Assembly: GCA_036435485.1 (NCBI GenBank)
Contig: CM071600.1
Location: 111,034,046 to 111,098,045 of the forward strand
DNA from: Saposhnikovia divaricata
Lineage: Eukaryota > Streptophyta > Magnoliopsida > Apiales > Apiaceae
DNA length: 64,000 nucleotides
Reading direction: 5' to 3'
In this document: positions 46,364 to 58,325 of the stretch, piece by piece
Layout: every line of letters begins with the position of its first letter
How positions within the stretch are numbered: the stretch's first letter is position 1
Notes under the pieces: model-generated
Told to the model about the DNA's origin: nothing
The model's database searches: none
Seen by the model: the letters and a program-made list of their open reading frames with translations, nothing else
Made by a program: the position numbers and the translations under genes

Positions 46364-49300
46364 AGATTTTGGTAGGTCACTACTAAAAGCATTCACCCTA
46401 GACTTAGAGTCTTGTGTTGTGGTGAGATTACTGCTAGCAATGCCTAAGGCTTGCTGTTTTCCATTCTTCCTCTCATAGACTTTGCCTTGGTCATTATCCT
46501 TCTTATCCTTGCTGTCTTTCTTTTTCTTCTTATCCTCATCCCCCTTATCACTCCTGTGATGACTTCTCCTCCCATCACTCTTGTCTTCATCTTCGTCATC
46601 CTTATTCCTCCTTGGCTTGGCCATTTCTGGAATTACACCAGTTGCAATGTATGATCTGAGAATGTGCAGTGCCTCTATCTTTTCAGCAGTACTTGTCCCC
46701 TTCTTCTTTTGCAGTAGATCAATGATGGCAATAATGAGTCTGTGATTTCGAGAAGTGAGATCATTGGGAATGACCAATTGTTTAATCTCTTCAACTCTGG
46801 TGCCAGACTGATAGATGGTTTTCCATGGCTTCTTAATCATTTCTGGCAGCTTTGAAGGTTGGCCATTCCTCAAGTCATCATACAGACTCTTATTGTTTTC
46901 ATTTACATTCCTCTTCTCTATGAGCTCAATCACCGCATCTATCTCTGAATGTTTTAAGGCTTGTAGAGTTTTGTAGGTTAGATGCCAGATTCTGGATTTT
47001 GCTACCATCATTACTTCCTTGAGCCATGAGCTATCAACTTTTCTAGGTATCACAGTGAAGTAATCGATCTGATCCTTCAAGCTCCTTAGATACAATTGAG
47101 TGTCACCATCTTGTTCTCTTGAGACTTTCAGAAACTCCAAGAATGCATGGCACTCTTAGATATGGAGAGTGGAGGTTTGTCAGATGGCATACTCCCTACA
47201 ACCACTGTGGTTGTGATAGATTGCTTTTGACCACTAGAAGTAGTGATGTGCATAGTTGGTAGAGTGACCACTGGCAGAGAAGTAGGAGGCTCATCAACTT
47301 TGTCTTTTCCTTTTCCAGGCACATGAGTTAAAGATTTTGAAGTTCTTTGATGACCACCTTCAATGATTTTGATTCCCTTTACTGGTGGTTTCTCCCCCTT
47401 TGTATTTGAGTTTCTTGATGTCTTCTTCTCCCCCTTATGTTTGTTGTCAGGCACAGAGGCTGTAGGAGTGACCTTTGGGGTTGAAGATTCTTCAGGTAGA
47501 GGGAGACCCATGTGCTTCATCATTGCAGACAACATTGATTGTTGATGCAGAAGAACATCAGTTGTGGTAGTGGCTTGAGTGTTCAACTGCTCAGTCAGAG
47601 TTTGTACCCTGTCTCTAAGATGAGCATTAGACTGAGTGAGAGTAGCTACCTCCTTTTCAAGTGCATCTACCTTGCTGAACAATACAGTGGATTTGAAGCC
47701 AGACAGGGATTGTTCTTTAAATCTCTGCACTTCAAACCTAGACATCTCATGCACAGGGACCTCAGTGACCAGCTTGTCTCCATATTGATTTGCAAAGAGT
47801 GTCCTAAGCATGGCATTGGCCTCAGTTGTCTGATCAGTGAGATTTTGGAATTTCTGCCCCAGTCCTGTGATAGCATCTTTGAGAATGGCTAAACCATTGT
47901 ACATCTTGGTGCAGGTAGACTTACAGGCTAGAATATCCTTGACTACAGTTTCCAATTGAGGGAATTTGGAATCAAAGGTCCTCTTTATCTCTCCCACAGA
48001 CTTGTCTGTTGCATCACTTACCTTGTTGAATTCTGATTTGACACCTTTACCCAGGTAGTGTGCAGCCATGAGAAATCCCTTGTATGAGTCATTGATGGCT
48101 TCATACACTTCACCAGGAGTTAAGGATTTAGCATTGGAGCCTGGTGAAGTGATGTAATCCTCCCTCAGATACTATAAGGCTTCATTGAGAGTGATATCAT
48201 AAGTTCCTTGCATCCAGGCATCTACATTGCCATCTCTCTCAACCTCATCAAGTATCTTTGTTTTTTGCATCTCTACATCATCTCTATGGCAGAGCAATAT
48301 TGCTTCATAATCTGGATTTGGCACATTGGAGGTGACCAAGTTCTGGGCTATCATTACAAACTCAGGAATCTGATCCACAACTAAGCTTTGAAGTGCTTCA
48401 ACCGTCAATTGTGGTGGAACAGATCCTGATCCTGAAGCACTGTCATGTTGAACAGGCTTCAGCCATTGTGACAGAAAGTCAGAGCTAGAGCTAGGCAAGC
48501 TAGACTCTTCAATTACAGATGCAACTTCTGTAACCGGATGGAAAGACTCTACTGCTGTTGTCTCCACAGGAGTGGGATGAGTTACAACAGTAGGTGACAC
48601 AGGCACAGAGTCTCTAGTTAAAACTAGTGAATCCTCTATGTTTGTGATGGTGTCATTAGGAGATGCCCCAGCATGCATTCCTTGACCATCTAAATGTGGT
48701 ACCTGGGTGGTGAGCAAGGTGTCATGCACCAAGTCACTTGAATCCATTGGCTCATCAAGAGAAAAGAATTCTTGATGATCAATGCCTTGCTCCTCAATTG
48801 CTTGAGTTGCAGGCTCCAAAGAAATATGAGTGGTAGATTCTGGTAGAGAAGTGTATTGTAGATTAGATTTTGGCAACTCCCCCTGAGAGATAGAGTGAGT
48901 TTCAATTGTGATATGCTATCCACTCAGTGTTGTGCCAGCCTTATCACTCCCATGTGTTGACTTTGTACAAATAGGTGCATTGGGGAGGATGCTTGATTCT
49001 ATAGATGCACCCTGTTGAGAGGATACATCTAGTGAGCTGTTTGCCCCTGATTTTACAACTTCAGCCATTTGGGTGACTGAAGAGTTGGTTTTAGACTTCT
49101 TCTTCTTCTTCTTCTTTGGCCTTAGTAAGGGTGACTCCGGTTCCTCACTTTCTATGCCTAATTCTACATCCAAGGCTGCTTCAGTTAAGATTTTTAGAGG
49201 TTCAGAAGCAACCTATTTTCTCTTCTTTTTACTAACATCACCCTTTTGAGAGGATGATGCAGTTTGCTCTGTGTTTGGTAAAGTGTTTGGCTGAGAGGGT

Positions 49301-50198
49301 TGGTTAGCAGGCCCTGGGTTAGCATTTTGCTCTACTTGCTTGGGCCTAGCTAACTCAAATTTTGAGGCACATATTGGCATGTTATGGGGGTAAGTCCTAA
49401 ATAAACTCTCCATAAGGGGAGTTATTTTGAGTCTTACATCCACATCATTCCTAGTCTCCAAGCCACCAAAAATGAGTTTGGTCATGGATTTCGGATAGCC
49501 TATTCTATTTTTGTCTAACCCAGGCAATTCAATCAATTTAGCATCTATGAAATTAAGTACAGATTGAATAAAGCGAGGGAAGAAAATTTCATTACCTCTC
49601 TTGGCTGAGTTCTTACCAAGTCTCCCATACAATTCTTGCATTATGATCAAACCAACATCAATCTTTCTCCCATATGCTAGAGCATATCCTATTTGTTGAA
49701 CAAGTGTGCTGATTTGATCAAAGCTGGACTTCCTTGTTGTGAAGACTTGAAGAAGAGTGGCAAAGACATAGCTCCATTCTTTCCTCAAGTACTTCCTATT
49801 CAAATTTCCAAGCTTGATTCTATCTGAGTAGTTGATAAAATCAAAGAAGTCTTCCAATTCCTGATCAGTAGCTTGACTGTCATACACTCCTTGTTGTAAC
49901 CCCAATGCTTGATTCATGTCTTCAGTAGTGATGGTGATTTCCTTGTCCTGAATTTTGCAATAGATTACATATGAAGTTATTGCATTCTCTAGGGCCACGA
50001 CCTCCACAGTAGCAGTTCTCCAAAACTGTTCTAGTAAGTCTAGATACAGAGTTGGGTTGGCTGAGAGTGCATCCTTGATGTATGATTCAGCCATCCATCG
50101 AACGAAGCACTTAAAGTTTGCATTGGGTGCTTCAACATCATTGGTTATTGCTATGAAATTGGTGTGGGTAGGAATTGTGAGTTGGGTGTATTTGCCAT
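46364..50198 (-). pseudogene. Element G env-position ORF (Sirevirus)
   Basis: The first ATG is at 50196-50198 with a frameshift about 50 bases in; the next in-frame ATG is 50092-50094 (MAESYIKDALSANP). The N-terminal domain has FWRTATVEVV and IGYALAYGRKIDVGLIIMQEL, as in Sirevirus env-like proteins. Then come a Lys run (RPKKKKKKKSK), a long Ser/Thr/Pro-rich acidic stretch, a coiled-coil region (FSKVDALEKEVATLTQSNAH), and a Lys/Asp/Glu-rich tail. Stops occur at 49213-49215, 48916-48918 and 48172-48174, with a frameshift near 47135. The end is deleted into the LTR at 46364. No signal peptide is visible. A viral envelope function has been proposed for such ORFs but nothing here proves it. Confidence 0.85.
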
Positions 50199-51060
50199 TG
50201 TTACACAGAGAGATGAGAAGAGAATGAAGGTTGAAGAAGAAATTTAGCTTTTGACGTTAGGGTTTACAGAGGTTTTGGAACTTTAGTTGCCTGAGAAATC
50301 GAATGAAATGATTTGAACAGTTGTGGAATTGTATATATATGAGTGACTTGAGTTGTCGATTAGATAAAAGTTTTGTATCGACAAGTCAGTCATTCGAGAA
50401 GTATAAAACAACTATTCGATAAGTCAAGAAAGGCTTATTCGATATCTCAAGCAGTTTGTTACTCATAGCTGGCAGTTATTTAACTCATAAAATAATTCTA
50501 AGCTAAATAAAATATGTTTTTATGAGCGAAATGAAATTTTGAATATAAATCCAAAAAGCGATTAAGTGTCAGCGAAAAATCATCCTTTTCAAATGATTCG
50601 ATAACTCAAATACAGTATTCGAGAACTCCATCACTAGAGAACTAAAATACTCTATTCGAGAACTCAGAGTGTGCTATTCGATTTCTCCAAAAGACACTAT
50701 TCGAGAACTCAAGAGGGTTCTGGATAGGCCTATTCGAGAACTCGAGCCATGACAAAACAATGAACCATTCGAGAAGTCTGACTTATCGAACTATACTTTT
50801 CACTCATAAAATTCAATTTTCACTACCTTTTAAAATTTACCAGAAATATTCATTGAAGAATATTCTACCAAATTAAATAGTGATTCTCTCAAAATTTCTG
50901 TAATTTCACAGAAATTTCAAGCTAAAGATGTATGATTTTCAACATATGCAGCATTGTGGAATATTTATAAATCATACTCCAGCCAATACTTACTTCAAAA
51001 ATATTGAGCATTTGATAAAGTAAGTATTTACTGCTGCAACAATCTAGTTGATATATTCAC
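50199..51060 (-). other. Element G spacer with TTCGAGAAC / TTCGATA motif array
   Basis: Non-coding. 50345-50790 contains about a dozen copies of ATTCGAGAACTC or ATTCGATAACTC-like motifs on the plus strand, the inverse orientation of most copies in the LTR (57419-57845). Confidence 0.8.
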
Positions 51061-52656
51061 TTAGCCACAATTTGAAGAATTCAGCATTCCAATCTCACTA
51101 ACCAACCTTGTGAAGGTGGCTTCATCTAATGGCTTAGTGAATATGTCAGCTAGTTGTTTCTCTGTGGGAACATAATGTAACTCAATGGTTCCATTAGTTG
51201 CATGCTCCCTTATGAAGTGATATCTGATGTCAATGTGCTTTGTCCTAGAATGATTGACAAGATTGGAAACTATATAGATTGCACTTGTGTTGTCACACAT
51301 GATTGGAATTCTTTCCAACACAAGTCCATAATCTCTAAGTTGGTTTCTGATCCAAAGCACTTGAGCACAGCAACTTCCAGCAGTTATGTACTCAGCTTCA
51401 GCTGTGGAAGTTGACACAGATTGTTGTTTCTTGCTGTACCAAGAGACTAACCTTTGTCCAAGAAACTGGCAGCTACCTGAGGTGCTTTTCGTATCCACTC
51501 TGCATCCAGCATAATCAGCATCAGAATAACCAACCAGATTGAACCCTGTGTCCTTAGGATACCATAACCCCAAGTTTGGTGTGCCCTTCAGATATTTGAA
51601 AATCCTCTTTATTGCTATCATATGTGATTCCTTTGGATTTGATTGAAACCTTGCACACAAGCATGTTGCAAACATGATGTCTGGCCTACTAGCAGTGAGG
51701 TAGAGTAGAGAACCAGCCATGCCTCTGTAGATTGAGATATCTACCTTCTTGCCCTTAACATCTTCATCTAACTTCATGGCAGTGGCTATGGGTGTCTTTG
51801 CAGGTGAGCATTCTTCTAAGTCAAATTTCTTCAATAGATCCTTGATGTATTTGGTTTGACTTATAAAAATGCCATCCTTCTTTTGACTCACTTGTAGCCC
51901 AAGAAAGAATATTAATTCTCCCATCATACTCATCTCATATCTGCTCTGCATGAGCTTAGAGAATTTCTCACACAGCTTCTCATTTGTAGAGCCAAATACG
52001 ATATCATCCACATAGATTTGAACTAAGATAATATCATCACCATGTTTCTTGTAAAACAGTGTCTTGTCCAGTGTGCCTCTAGTGAATTGATTCTCCAGTA
52101 GAAATTGTGATAATGTGTCATACCATGCCCTAGGAGCTTGCTTAAGTCCATACAATGCTTTAAGCAATCTGTAGACAAAGTGAGGGAATTGTGGATCCTC
52201 AAATCCAGGTGGCTGTTGCACATATACTTCTTCTTCCAACTCCCCATTCAGAAATGCACTCTTGACATCCATTTCATAAACCTTGAAATTAGAATGTGCA
52301 GCAAATTCCAAGAAAATTCTGATGGCCTCTAGTCTAGCAACAGGGGCAAAACTCTCATCATAGTCAATGCCTTCCTGTTGAAAGTATCCTTTTGCAACCA
52401 ACCTTGCTTTGTTTCTTATGACTACACCATTTTCATCCATCTTATTCCTTAGAACCCATTTTGTTCCAACAATGGTTCTATCCTTTGGTGCAGGCATAAG
52501 TTCCCATACTTTGCTTCTTTCAAATTGATTTAGCTCCTCTTGCATAGCAATTATCCAATCAGGATCCAACAATGCATCATCAAGTTTCTTAGGCTCAACT
52601 TGGGATAGAAAGCAACCATAGAGACATTCATTTAGAGTTTCTCTCCTTGTCCTCAC
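51061..52656 (-). CDS. Element G reverse transcriptase and RNase H
   Basis: Open for 531 codons without a stop. Reverse transcriptase: KARLVAKGY, YEMDVKSAFLNGELEEEVYV (catalytic Asp), YGLKQAPRAWYDTL, VQIYVDDIVFGS (YVDD). RNase H: LVGYSDADYAGC, KSTSGSCQFLG, STSTAEAEY, HIDIRYHFIREH, LADIFTKPLDEATF, ending in a stop at 51061-51063. It is the C-terminal part of the Gag-Pol polyprotein, not a free protein: its own start codon is not meaningful and the upstream frame is broken. It is the best-preserved coding piece in the window and a good reference for the split pol of element E. Confidence 0.93.
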   Translation of the reverse strand: MRTRRETLNECLYGCFLSQVEPKKLDDALLDPDWIIAMQEELNQFERSKVWELMPAPKDRTIVGTKWVLRNKMDENGVVIRNKARLVAKGYFQQEGIDYDESFAPVARLEAIRIFLEFAAHSNFKVYEMDVKSAFLNGELEEEVYVQQPPGFEDPQFPHFVYRLLKALYGLKQAPRAWYDTLSQFLLENQFTRGTLDKTLFYKKHGDDIILVQIYVDDIVFGSTNEKLCEKFSKLMQSRYEMSMMGELIFFLGLQVSQKKDGIFISQTKYIKDLLKKFDLEECSPAKTPIATAMKLDEDVKGKKVDISIYRGMAGSLLYLTASRPDIMFATCLCARFQSNPKESHMIAIKRIFKYLKGTPNLGLWYPKDTGFNLVGYSDADYAGCRVDTKSTSGSCQFLGQRLVSWYSKKQQSVSTSTAEAEYITAGSCCAQVLWIRNQLRDYGLVLERIPIMCDNTSAIYIVSNLVNHSRTKHIDIRYHFIREHATNGTIELHYVPTEKQLADIFTKPLDEATFTRLVSEIGMLNSSNCG

Positions 52657-53088
52657 TCCTGTATTTGGATCTCCAATTATCTGATCTGCAGTATGTGATC
52701 TATCCCATTTCCTTGTATGTTCAGATTGATTTCTCAGCCTTGATGTTGCTTCATCATCCAGATCATGATCATTTACATTTCCTCCCCTGTGAAGTTGCCA
52801 TTAATCACAGGTGTGTCTTGGATGCTTGTTTCTTCATTGTTGGTTAACACAGGTTCTTCATTCACTTGAGTTTGTTGGATTGTGGGTTAAAATTCAGTTT
52901 CAATCTCCTTATCAGAATCATCTAGATTGTCAAACTTCAAATCCAGGTAGTTTGCTGTCATCAAATGTCACATATGTGCTTTCCATAACTTTCTTTTGAC
53001 TGATGACATAAACTTTGTATGCAATTCTTTCCATAGAGTAGCCAATAAAAATTCCTTCAAATGCTTTTGCATCAAACTTTCCAACATA
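52657..53088 (-). pseudogene. Element G pol linker between integrase and RT, decayed
   Basis: After the stop at 53089 the frame still reads VGKFDAKAFEGIFIGYS and then breaks up in stops and indels up to the RT frame. It corresponds to the integrase C-terminus and the variable linker. Confidence 0.75.
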
Positions 53089-54288
53089 TTATGAATTGTC
53101 TTTTAACACAAAGCATTTGCTTCCAAAAGTATGAACATACTTTAGAGTGGGCTTCTTTCCAGTCATCAAGTTGTAAGGTGTCTTTCCAGTGTTTTTGTTG
53201 ATGAGGGTTCTGTTTTGGATATAGCATGCAGTGCTCACAGCCTCAGCCCAAAAACATGTAGGCATCTTTGCATCAAGTAACATTGTTCTAGCAGCCTCAA
53301 TCAGAGTTCTATTCTTTCTCTCAACAACTCCATTTTGTTGTGGAGTCCTTGGAGCTGAGAATTGTTGAGAAATACCATTCTCTTTGCAGAATGTTTCAAG
53401 CATGGCATTTCTGAACTCTATTACATTATCACTTCTTAATGCAATCACACTTGCATTGTTGGCCTTTGCTTCCTTGTCAATTTTCTTTATATGCTCAATG
53501 ATTACTTGTGGAGCCTCATCCTTTGATGCCAGAAATTCTACCCATGTATACCTTGTGAAATCATCAACCATCACCAGAGCATACTTTTTCCTTCCTAGTG
53601 ACATAATATTGACAGGCCCAAACAAGTCCATATGAATTAGTTGTAGGTGCTTGGTTATTGATGTCACTGTCTTTGACTTGTGGCTTGAACTTTTCATTTT
53701 TCCCTTTTGACAAGCCTCACACACTCCTTCTTGACAGAATTCAAGTGTGGGCATGCCTCTCACTAACTCCCTTTTGACTAGAGAATTAATGCCTTTGAAG
53801 TTCAAGTGTGATAGCTTCTTGTGCCACAGCCAACTATCTTCATTTGATGCTTTTGAGTAAAAGAAACAAATTTTGTCCTTGTTTGCAGAGTTCATATTGG
53901 CTACAAACAGGTTTCCTTTCCTTACTCCAGATAGAGCAAAGTCACCAGTCTTCTTATGGGTGATCAAACATTCATCTTTGTCAAAATTCACTTTGAAGCC
54001 TCTGTTAGTAAATTGACCAACACTCAGTAGATTGTGCTTGAGCCCCTTGACCAGTGCTACATTTTTAATGATGACATTTCCAATTTCCAACTTGCCATAT
54101 CCCAGTGTGTTGCCAATGCTGTCATCTCCAAAAGCAACCATTGGGCCAGCCTTCTCCTCATACTGTGATAGCAGGGCCATATCACCAGTCATATGGTTTG
54201 AGCATCCACTGTCCAAAATCCACATGACCTTCCTTTCACTTTCTTTGCCCTGTAAACAAAAAGGTATTACTTCTCCTTTGGTACCCAA
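53089..54288 (-). pseudogene. Element G protease and integrase
   Basis: Protease active site WILDSGCSNHMTG near 54200. Integrase: the HHCC zinc motif (WHKKLSHLN..CEACQKGK), then HMDLFGPV (Asp), LRSDNVIEFRN (Asp kept, the usual GG changed to VI), QQNGVVERKN (Glu), then FWAEAVSTACYIQNR and TPYNLMTGKKP. The DDE triad is complete. TAA at 53089-53091 (after DNS) ends it early, where Sirevirus pol normally continues with a YVGKFDAKA-like stretch. The piece 54267-54554 upstream, in another frame, carries the gag-protease linker (KPHGPKLVWVPKE), so a frameshift lies near 54265. Confidence 0.9.
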
Positions 54289-56768
54289 ACAAGTTTGGGT
54301 CCATGTGGCTTAGCAACAGTTTTATCATAAACAACATGCTTATCAATTTTCTTGATGTTTGTCTTCTTGTCACTGTTAGAAGTCTTAGAATCAGGGTTCT
54401 TAGACTTAGGTGACAGAGGTACCTTCCTAACTTTAGGAGGACTTGAAGACTTTGTTCTTGTGTAGTGTGTGTGAACATTGTGACTGATGCAACCTTCCAT
54501 GAATTGTCTTCTCAAATTAAAACAACTAGTCATTACATTCATGTTACATGGCATACAATCAAATTTATCACCAGAAAGGAGAGTCTCTATGTCCTAAAGG
54601 CACAGAGCAATCATAGAATGGTTTAGCAACACTACCAGATGGTTTCTTGCATGCATGAGTTAAATGATTAGTGCTAAAACAATTTTGACAAACTTTCCTA
54701 GGGGCATTTGGCACATAAGCATGATTGTTATCCTTGTTAATCCCTAATTTGCCATTCCTGTTTTGTTTCTTTTTAGCCACTTTCTTCTCAAACTCATTAT
54801 TCCCAGCTGAAACAAACTTCACAAATTTCTCAAGTCTAGGTCTACCTCCTACTGGCTCCTTGGCTTTGGTTTTGACATTCTCACTCTTAGAGGATGCTTG
54901 TTGTTCATTTGATTGTGCCTTATCTTCATCATCCAACATTTGCTTAATGAGTAAGGCATCCTCATCAATCTCAAGTGTTGGTGTGTTAAATATTAGGGTC
55001 TCAGCCTTTTTCAAAACCTGAGGCACTTCCTCTTGAACAACAATGTCATCGTCAATGACTGCATAGCCTTTTTCTGTTTGAGAGTGTCATAATCAAGTCC
55101 AATGGCAGCCTTAGGTCTAGCTAGATTTTTCTCATGGTAGGACTGCAATAGACTAGAGGAATTCTTAAATGTTTTCAATTTAAATTCATTTTCAGCTAGT
55201 TCATCCCTAAGAGCTTTCTCAACTTGACTAGCACATAGAACCTTATTCTTTAGATATTCGATTTCTTGTTTAAGGTTTTCTACTTGCATAGCAGTTAGTT
55301 CTAGTTCCTCATTTCTTTTGTTCAACAGTTCATTCTTAGTAGACAGTTTAGAAATTTCTTCATTAGCAGCAGTCATACTAGTATGAATATTAAACATCTC
55401 AACAGATAGTTGTTCAACCATAGATTTGTATTCAGAAACAGACATGTCTATAGTAGTGAGGGATGGTAGCTGAGAGTCTGATTCAGATGGTTCTTCCTTG
55501 GAGTTGGCCATCAAGGCATAGTTGCAGAATTCTTGTTCTTCTCCATAACTATCAGAATCATCCCAACACTTCCCTTCAGCTATGTAGGCCTTACCTGGTG
55601 TATGCTGCTTTAGCAGAGCCTCATACTTAGCTTCAAGCTCAAGAAACTCCTTATCCTTCTTTTTAGGCTTCTTGCATTCACTTGCAAAATGCCCTAGGTC
55701 ATTGCATCTATAACATCTCACAGATGACCTATCCACATAGCTGGTTTTGAATTTGTTTTTGTTTGCTTTCACAGATGCCTTGCTCTTATTGAATGAATGA
55801 TTTTGAGATCTAGACTTGAAGGGCTGATTCCTCTTAAATCTGATGTTTGGGAATTTTCTAGCCATAAAAGCATATGAAGTGTTTTCCATGGCATCCAACT
55901 CTTCAAGAGTGTAGAACTCATCTTCTTCCTTTTCATCAACAGGTTCAGTCACTTCTTCTTCAGTTTCTTCATCATCTACTATCTCTTCTATTCTCAGTTG
56001 ACTTGTAGATGCCTCCAGGTCTTGAACGGATTTGTTGACAATCAAGGCACAGGATGTGTTTATCATTCTGCCTTGGTTGTCTTGGATAGCCCTCTTCTGA
56101 AGCAAGTCAAGCTCATGAGTCTTTAAAACCCCATAGAGCACATCATATGTGACTTTGTTCAAATCTCCTTCTCTTAGAGATATGACCCTTTGCTCTAGAT
56201 GGTTTGGTGCTTATAGTAGAAACTTCATGTTTAATTCCTTAGTGCTGTAAACCTTCCCATTCATTTGAAGCTCAGTCACCAGCTTGTGAAATCTCTCAAA
56301 CATATTAGTAATACTTTCTTTGGACTGTGCCATGAAAGCCTCATACTGTGTGACCAGTATCTGTTTCCTATTCTCTCTTACCTCCTCTGTCCTTTCACAT
56401 AACACCTCGATGTGGTTCCACATGTCCTTGGCTGATGTGCATGATGTTATGTTTGCAAACATCGACATATCCATGGAGTCTATGATCAGCAACATGAGAT
56501 GACTGTCTAGGGTAACCTTTTTCTTCTCTGAGTCCGTCCATTTGGATGGCTCTTTTACAACATATGATCTAGGAATGACTATTGTGCCCACTGTAGATTC
56601 AGCAATTTCTTGTTGTGGTACAAATGGACCATTCTTGAGGATGTCAGGGTAGAGAGGATTGGCAGCTTTGATGAACAACATCATTTTTATTTTCCAGAGG
56701 TTGTAATTCTCTTTGTCGAACTTAGGGACCTTCACCGTACCTGTAGTCTTTGGTGTATTCGAACTCAT
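54267..56768 (-). pseudogene. Element G gag and gag-protease linker
   Basis: The ATG at 56766-56768 starts the Copia gag: VPKFDKENYNLWKIKMMLFI, MWNHIEVLCE, FMAQSKESITNMFERFHKLV. A TAA at 56211-56213 interrupts it, the same frame continuing with LEQRVISLREGDLNKVTYDVLYGVLKTHE, an acidic linker, the Cys/His knuckle CYRCNDLGHFASECKKP and a Glu/Leu-rich coiled coil (EELELTAMQVENLKQEIEYLKNK). A frameshift near 55068 moves to the frame 54568-55026, with a second CQNCFSTNHLTHAC knuckle. Two knuckles and a long coiled coil are as described for Sirevirus gag. At least one stop and two frameshifts make it non-functional. Confidence 0.9.
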
Positions 56769-56794
56769 GATCGTTTTCTGTTTAGATTAAACAG

Positions 56795-56809
56795 CCTGCT
56801 CTGATACCA
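56795..56809 (-). promoter_or_regulatory. Primer binding site of element G (tRNA-iMet)
   Basis: Sense TGGTATCAGAGCAGG, two bases after the LTR end CTCAACA; perfect match to the plant initiator-Met primer site. Confidence 0.93.
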
Positions 56810-56811
56810 CT

Positions 56812-58127
56812 TGTTGAGTATTGAATACAGTAAAAGAATACAGGGGGGTGAATGGATTCTTGAACTTTTCTACGTTCTTGAATCTTTGCAGCAAGATATG
56901 TGTTGAGTGTGTGAGATATGTAAGTACGGATAACAAAGACAAACACAACACAATATCACTTTAATCTAATATTTTATCAGATAAAGATTCTGCTACAATC
57001 TGTGAATACAAATGGTAGTATTCTCAGCTTCTTTTTCTTAAAGAGATATTTCTTGTGATGTATATGAAAATCTTATCTCTAAAAACTTATCTACTAAGGA
57101 AGTGAGGCAGTATCCTTATAGACATGGATACACCTACTTACTACAAATAAGGTAGGTAAACAAATTACTTTCCAGTCTGTCTATCTCATTTGAGTAAGAG
57201 TCCATATGGCTACAGATTTGAATTTGCAAAGCCTGTTCAGATCCACTTCTTTAGCTCCTTGTCCCTTTGTCTTATCTCTCCAAGCTTCTTTGTAGGCTTT
57301 CCAATGTGCTTTATAGTACATAGTCAAATAAAGCGTCTTGGCTTGTAGCAGGTTTCTGCTTGTACAATTCTTCGGTATTTTGTCTCCAAGAATGTATTCG
57401 AGAAGTGGCTAAGTGATTGATTCGAGAACTCGAATTTAATTAATCGATAACTCTGAGTTCTCGAATAGTGTTATATTGACTATCGAATCACTTCTCGAAT
57501 AGCTCTTTTCTCTGGGACTCCTTGAGATATCGAATAGAGCATTTTGACATATCGAATCCCTGAGATGTCGAATCGCTTCTTTAGTCCTTGAGATTTCGAA
57601 TAAAGCATTGACTTGTTGACTCTTAGAGAACTCGAATGATGCTTTGACTTGCTGACTCCATGAGTTCTCGAATAGAGTAATAGACATATCGAATCTCTGA
57701 GATATCGAATGAGATATTGAACAGTGTATTCAGAGATATCGAATAGTGTCTTCTGAGATATCGAACAGTGTATTTAGAGATATCGAATAGTGTCTTCTGA
57801 GATATCGAATCTCTGACTTCTCGAATGCTAGACTTCTCGAATTGGTACTTAGACAAATTCTTCATTTCTTCAAATCCCAACTGTGATTATTTGGCACTCT
57901 TTATCTCCTTGCTTGAGGCATGAACCTTGGAACTTCTTTCAAGCATTATTCTTGACTTTATAAGTATAGTTACACAACTAGGATTTGATGCCTATTACAA
58001 GTACAGAACAAATAGAAACTCTACAACTAGAGGTTCCCTCAGTTAAGAGGTCATGTAGGTAATGCATAGCATTATACATACTTAGGCTTGTTATTAGATG
58101 TATTCAGGCATGCCTCTTTGACTAACA
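56812..58127 (-). repeat. Element G 5' LTR (1,316 bp)
   Basis: In sense TGTTAGTCAAAG to ATACTCAACA. Carries the TCGAA motif array at 57419-57845, followed by the part shared with 45757-46363. Confidence 0.93.
57419..57845. repeat. Array of GATATCGAATAG / TTCTCGAATAG motifs in LTR G
   Basis: About eighteen TCGAA cores in 430 bp, mostly as (gagatat|acttc|gttct)cgaat(ag|cc|ct|ga) separated by 8-25 bases. Irregular spacing, not a clean tandem. Confidence 0.88.
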
Positions 58128-58132
58128 AATGC
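58128..58132. repeat. Target-site duplication of element G, right copy
   Basis: AATGC, equal to 45752-45756. Confidence 0.9.
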
Positions 58133-58325
58133 TTCATCATCACACGTTGAAAGAGTTACTATTCGTTATCCCTTGACTTTTTTTGTTGACTTGAGGATGT
58201 TTGAAAATGAACATTCAATAGTTTACAACGAGGAAGAAGAATGTCAAAAAAATATGGAAGATGGAATCGAGGAAGATGACAAAGAAGAAAATGATGAATT
58301 AAGTGATAATGATGATTTAGTGTAA
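58133..58325 (+). pseudogene. CACTA TNP2-type transposase, C-terminal end
   Basis: With one AATGC copy removed, the frame of 45476-45756 continues here in register and ends at TAA 58323-58325. It includes ERVTIRYPLTFFVDLRMF and a highly acidic tail (EEDDKEENDELSDNDDL), usual for the C-terminus of TNP2 proteins. This part would be intact were it not for G. Confidence 0.82.

Larger units (their letters stand above)
45757..58127 (-). mobile_element. Element G: Sirevirus (Ty1/Copia) retrotransposon, 3' LTR truncated
   Basis: Minus-strand element of 12.4 kb with a full 5' LTR (56812-58127), tRNA-iMet primer site, gag with Cys/His knuckle, protease, integrase, reverse transcriptase, RNase H and a long env-position ORF, then only 607 bp of the 3' LTR (45757-46363). 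The target duplication AATGC is intact, so the ends are original and the loss of the inner part of the 3' LTR, the PPT and the end of the env-position ORF is an internal deletion. The order of domains (IN before RT) defines Copia; the extra ORF and gag type fit Sireviruses. The LTR pair differs by about 3%, older than A and D. Confidence 0.93.

Noticed and set aside
57419..57845. Repeat array as a possible protein-coding repeat gene
   Set aside because: Frames 57436-57687 and 57623-57880 translate the TCGAA motif array but spacing is not a multiple of three and the block is within an LTR.
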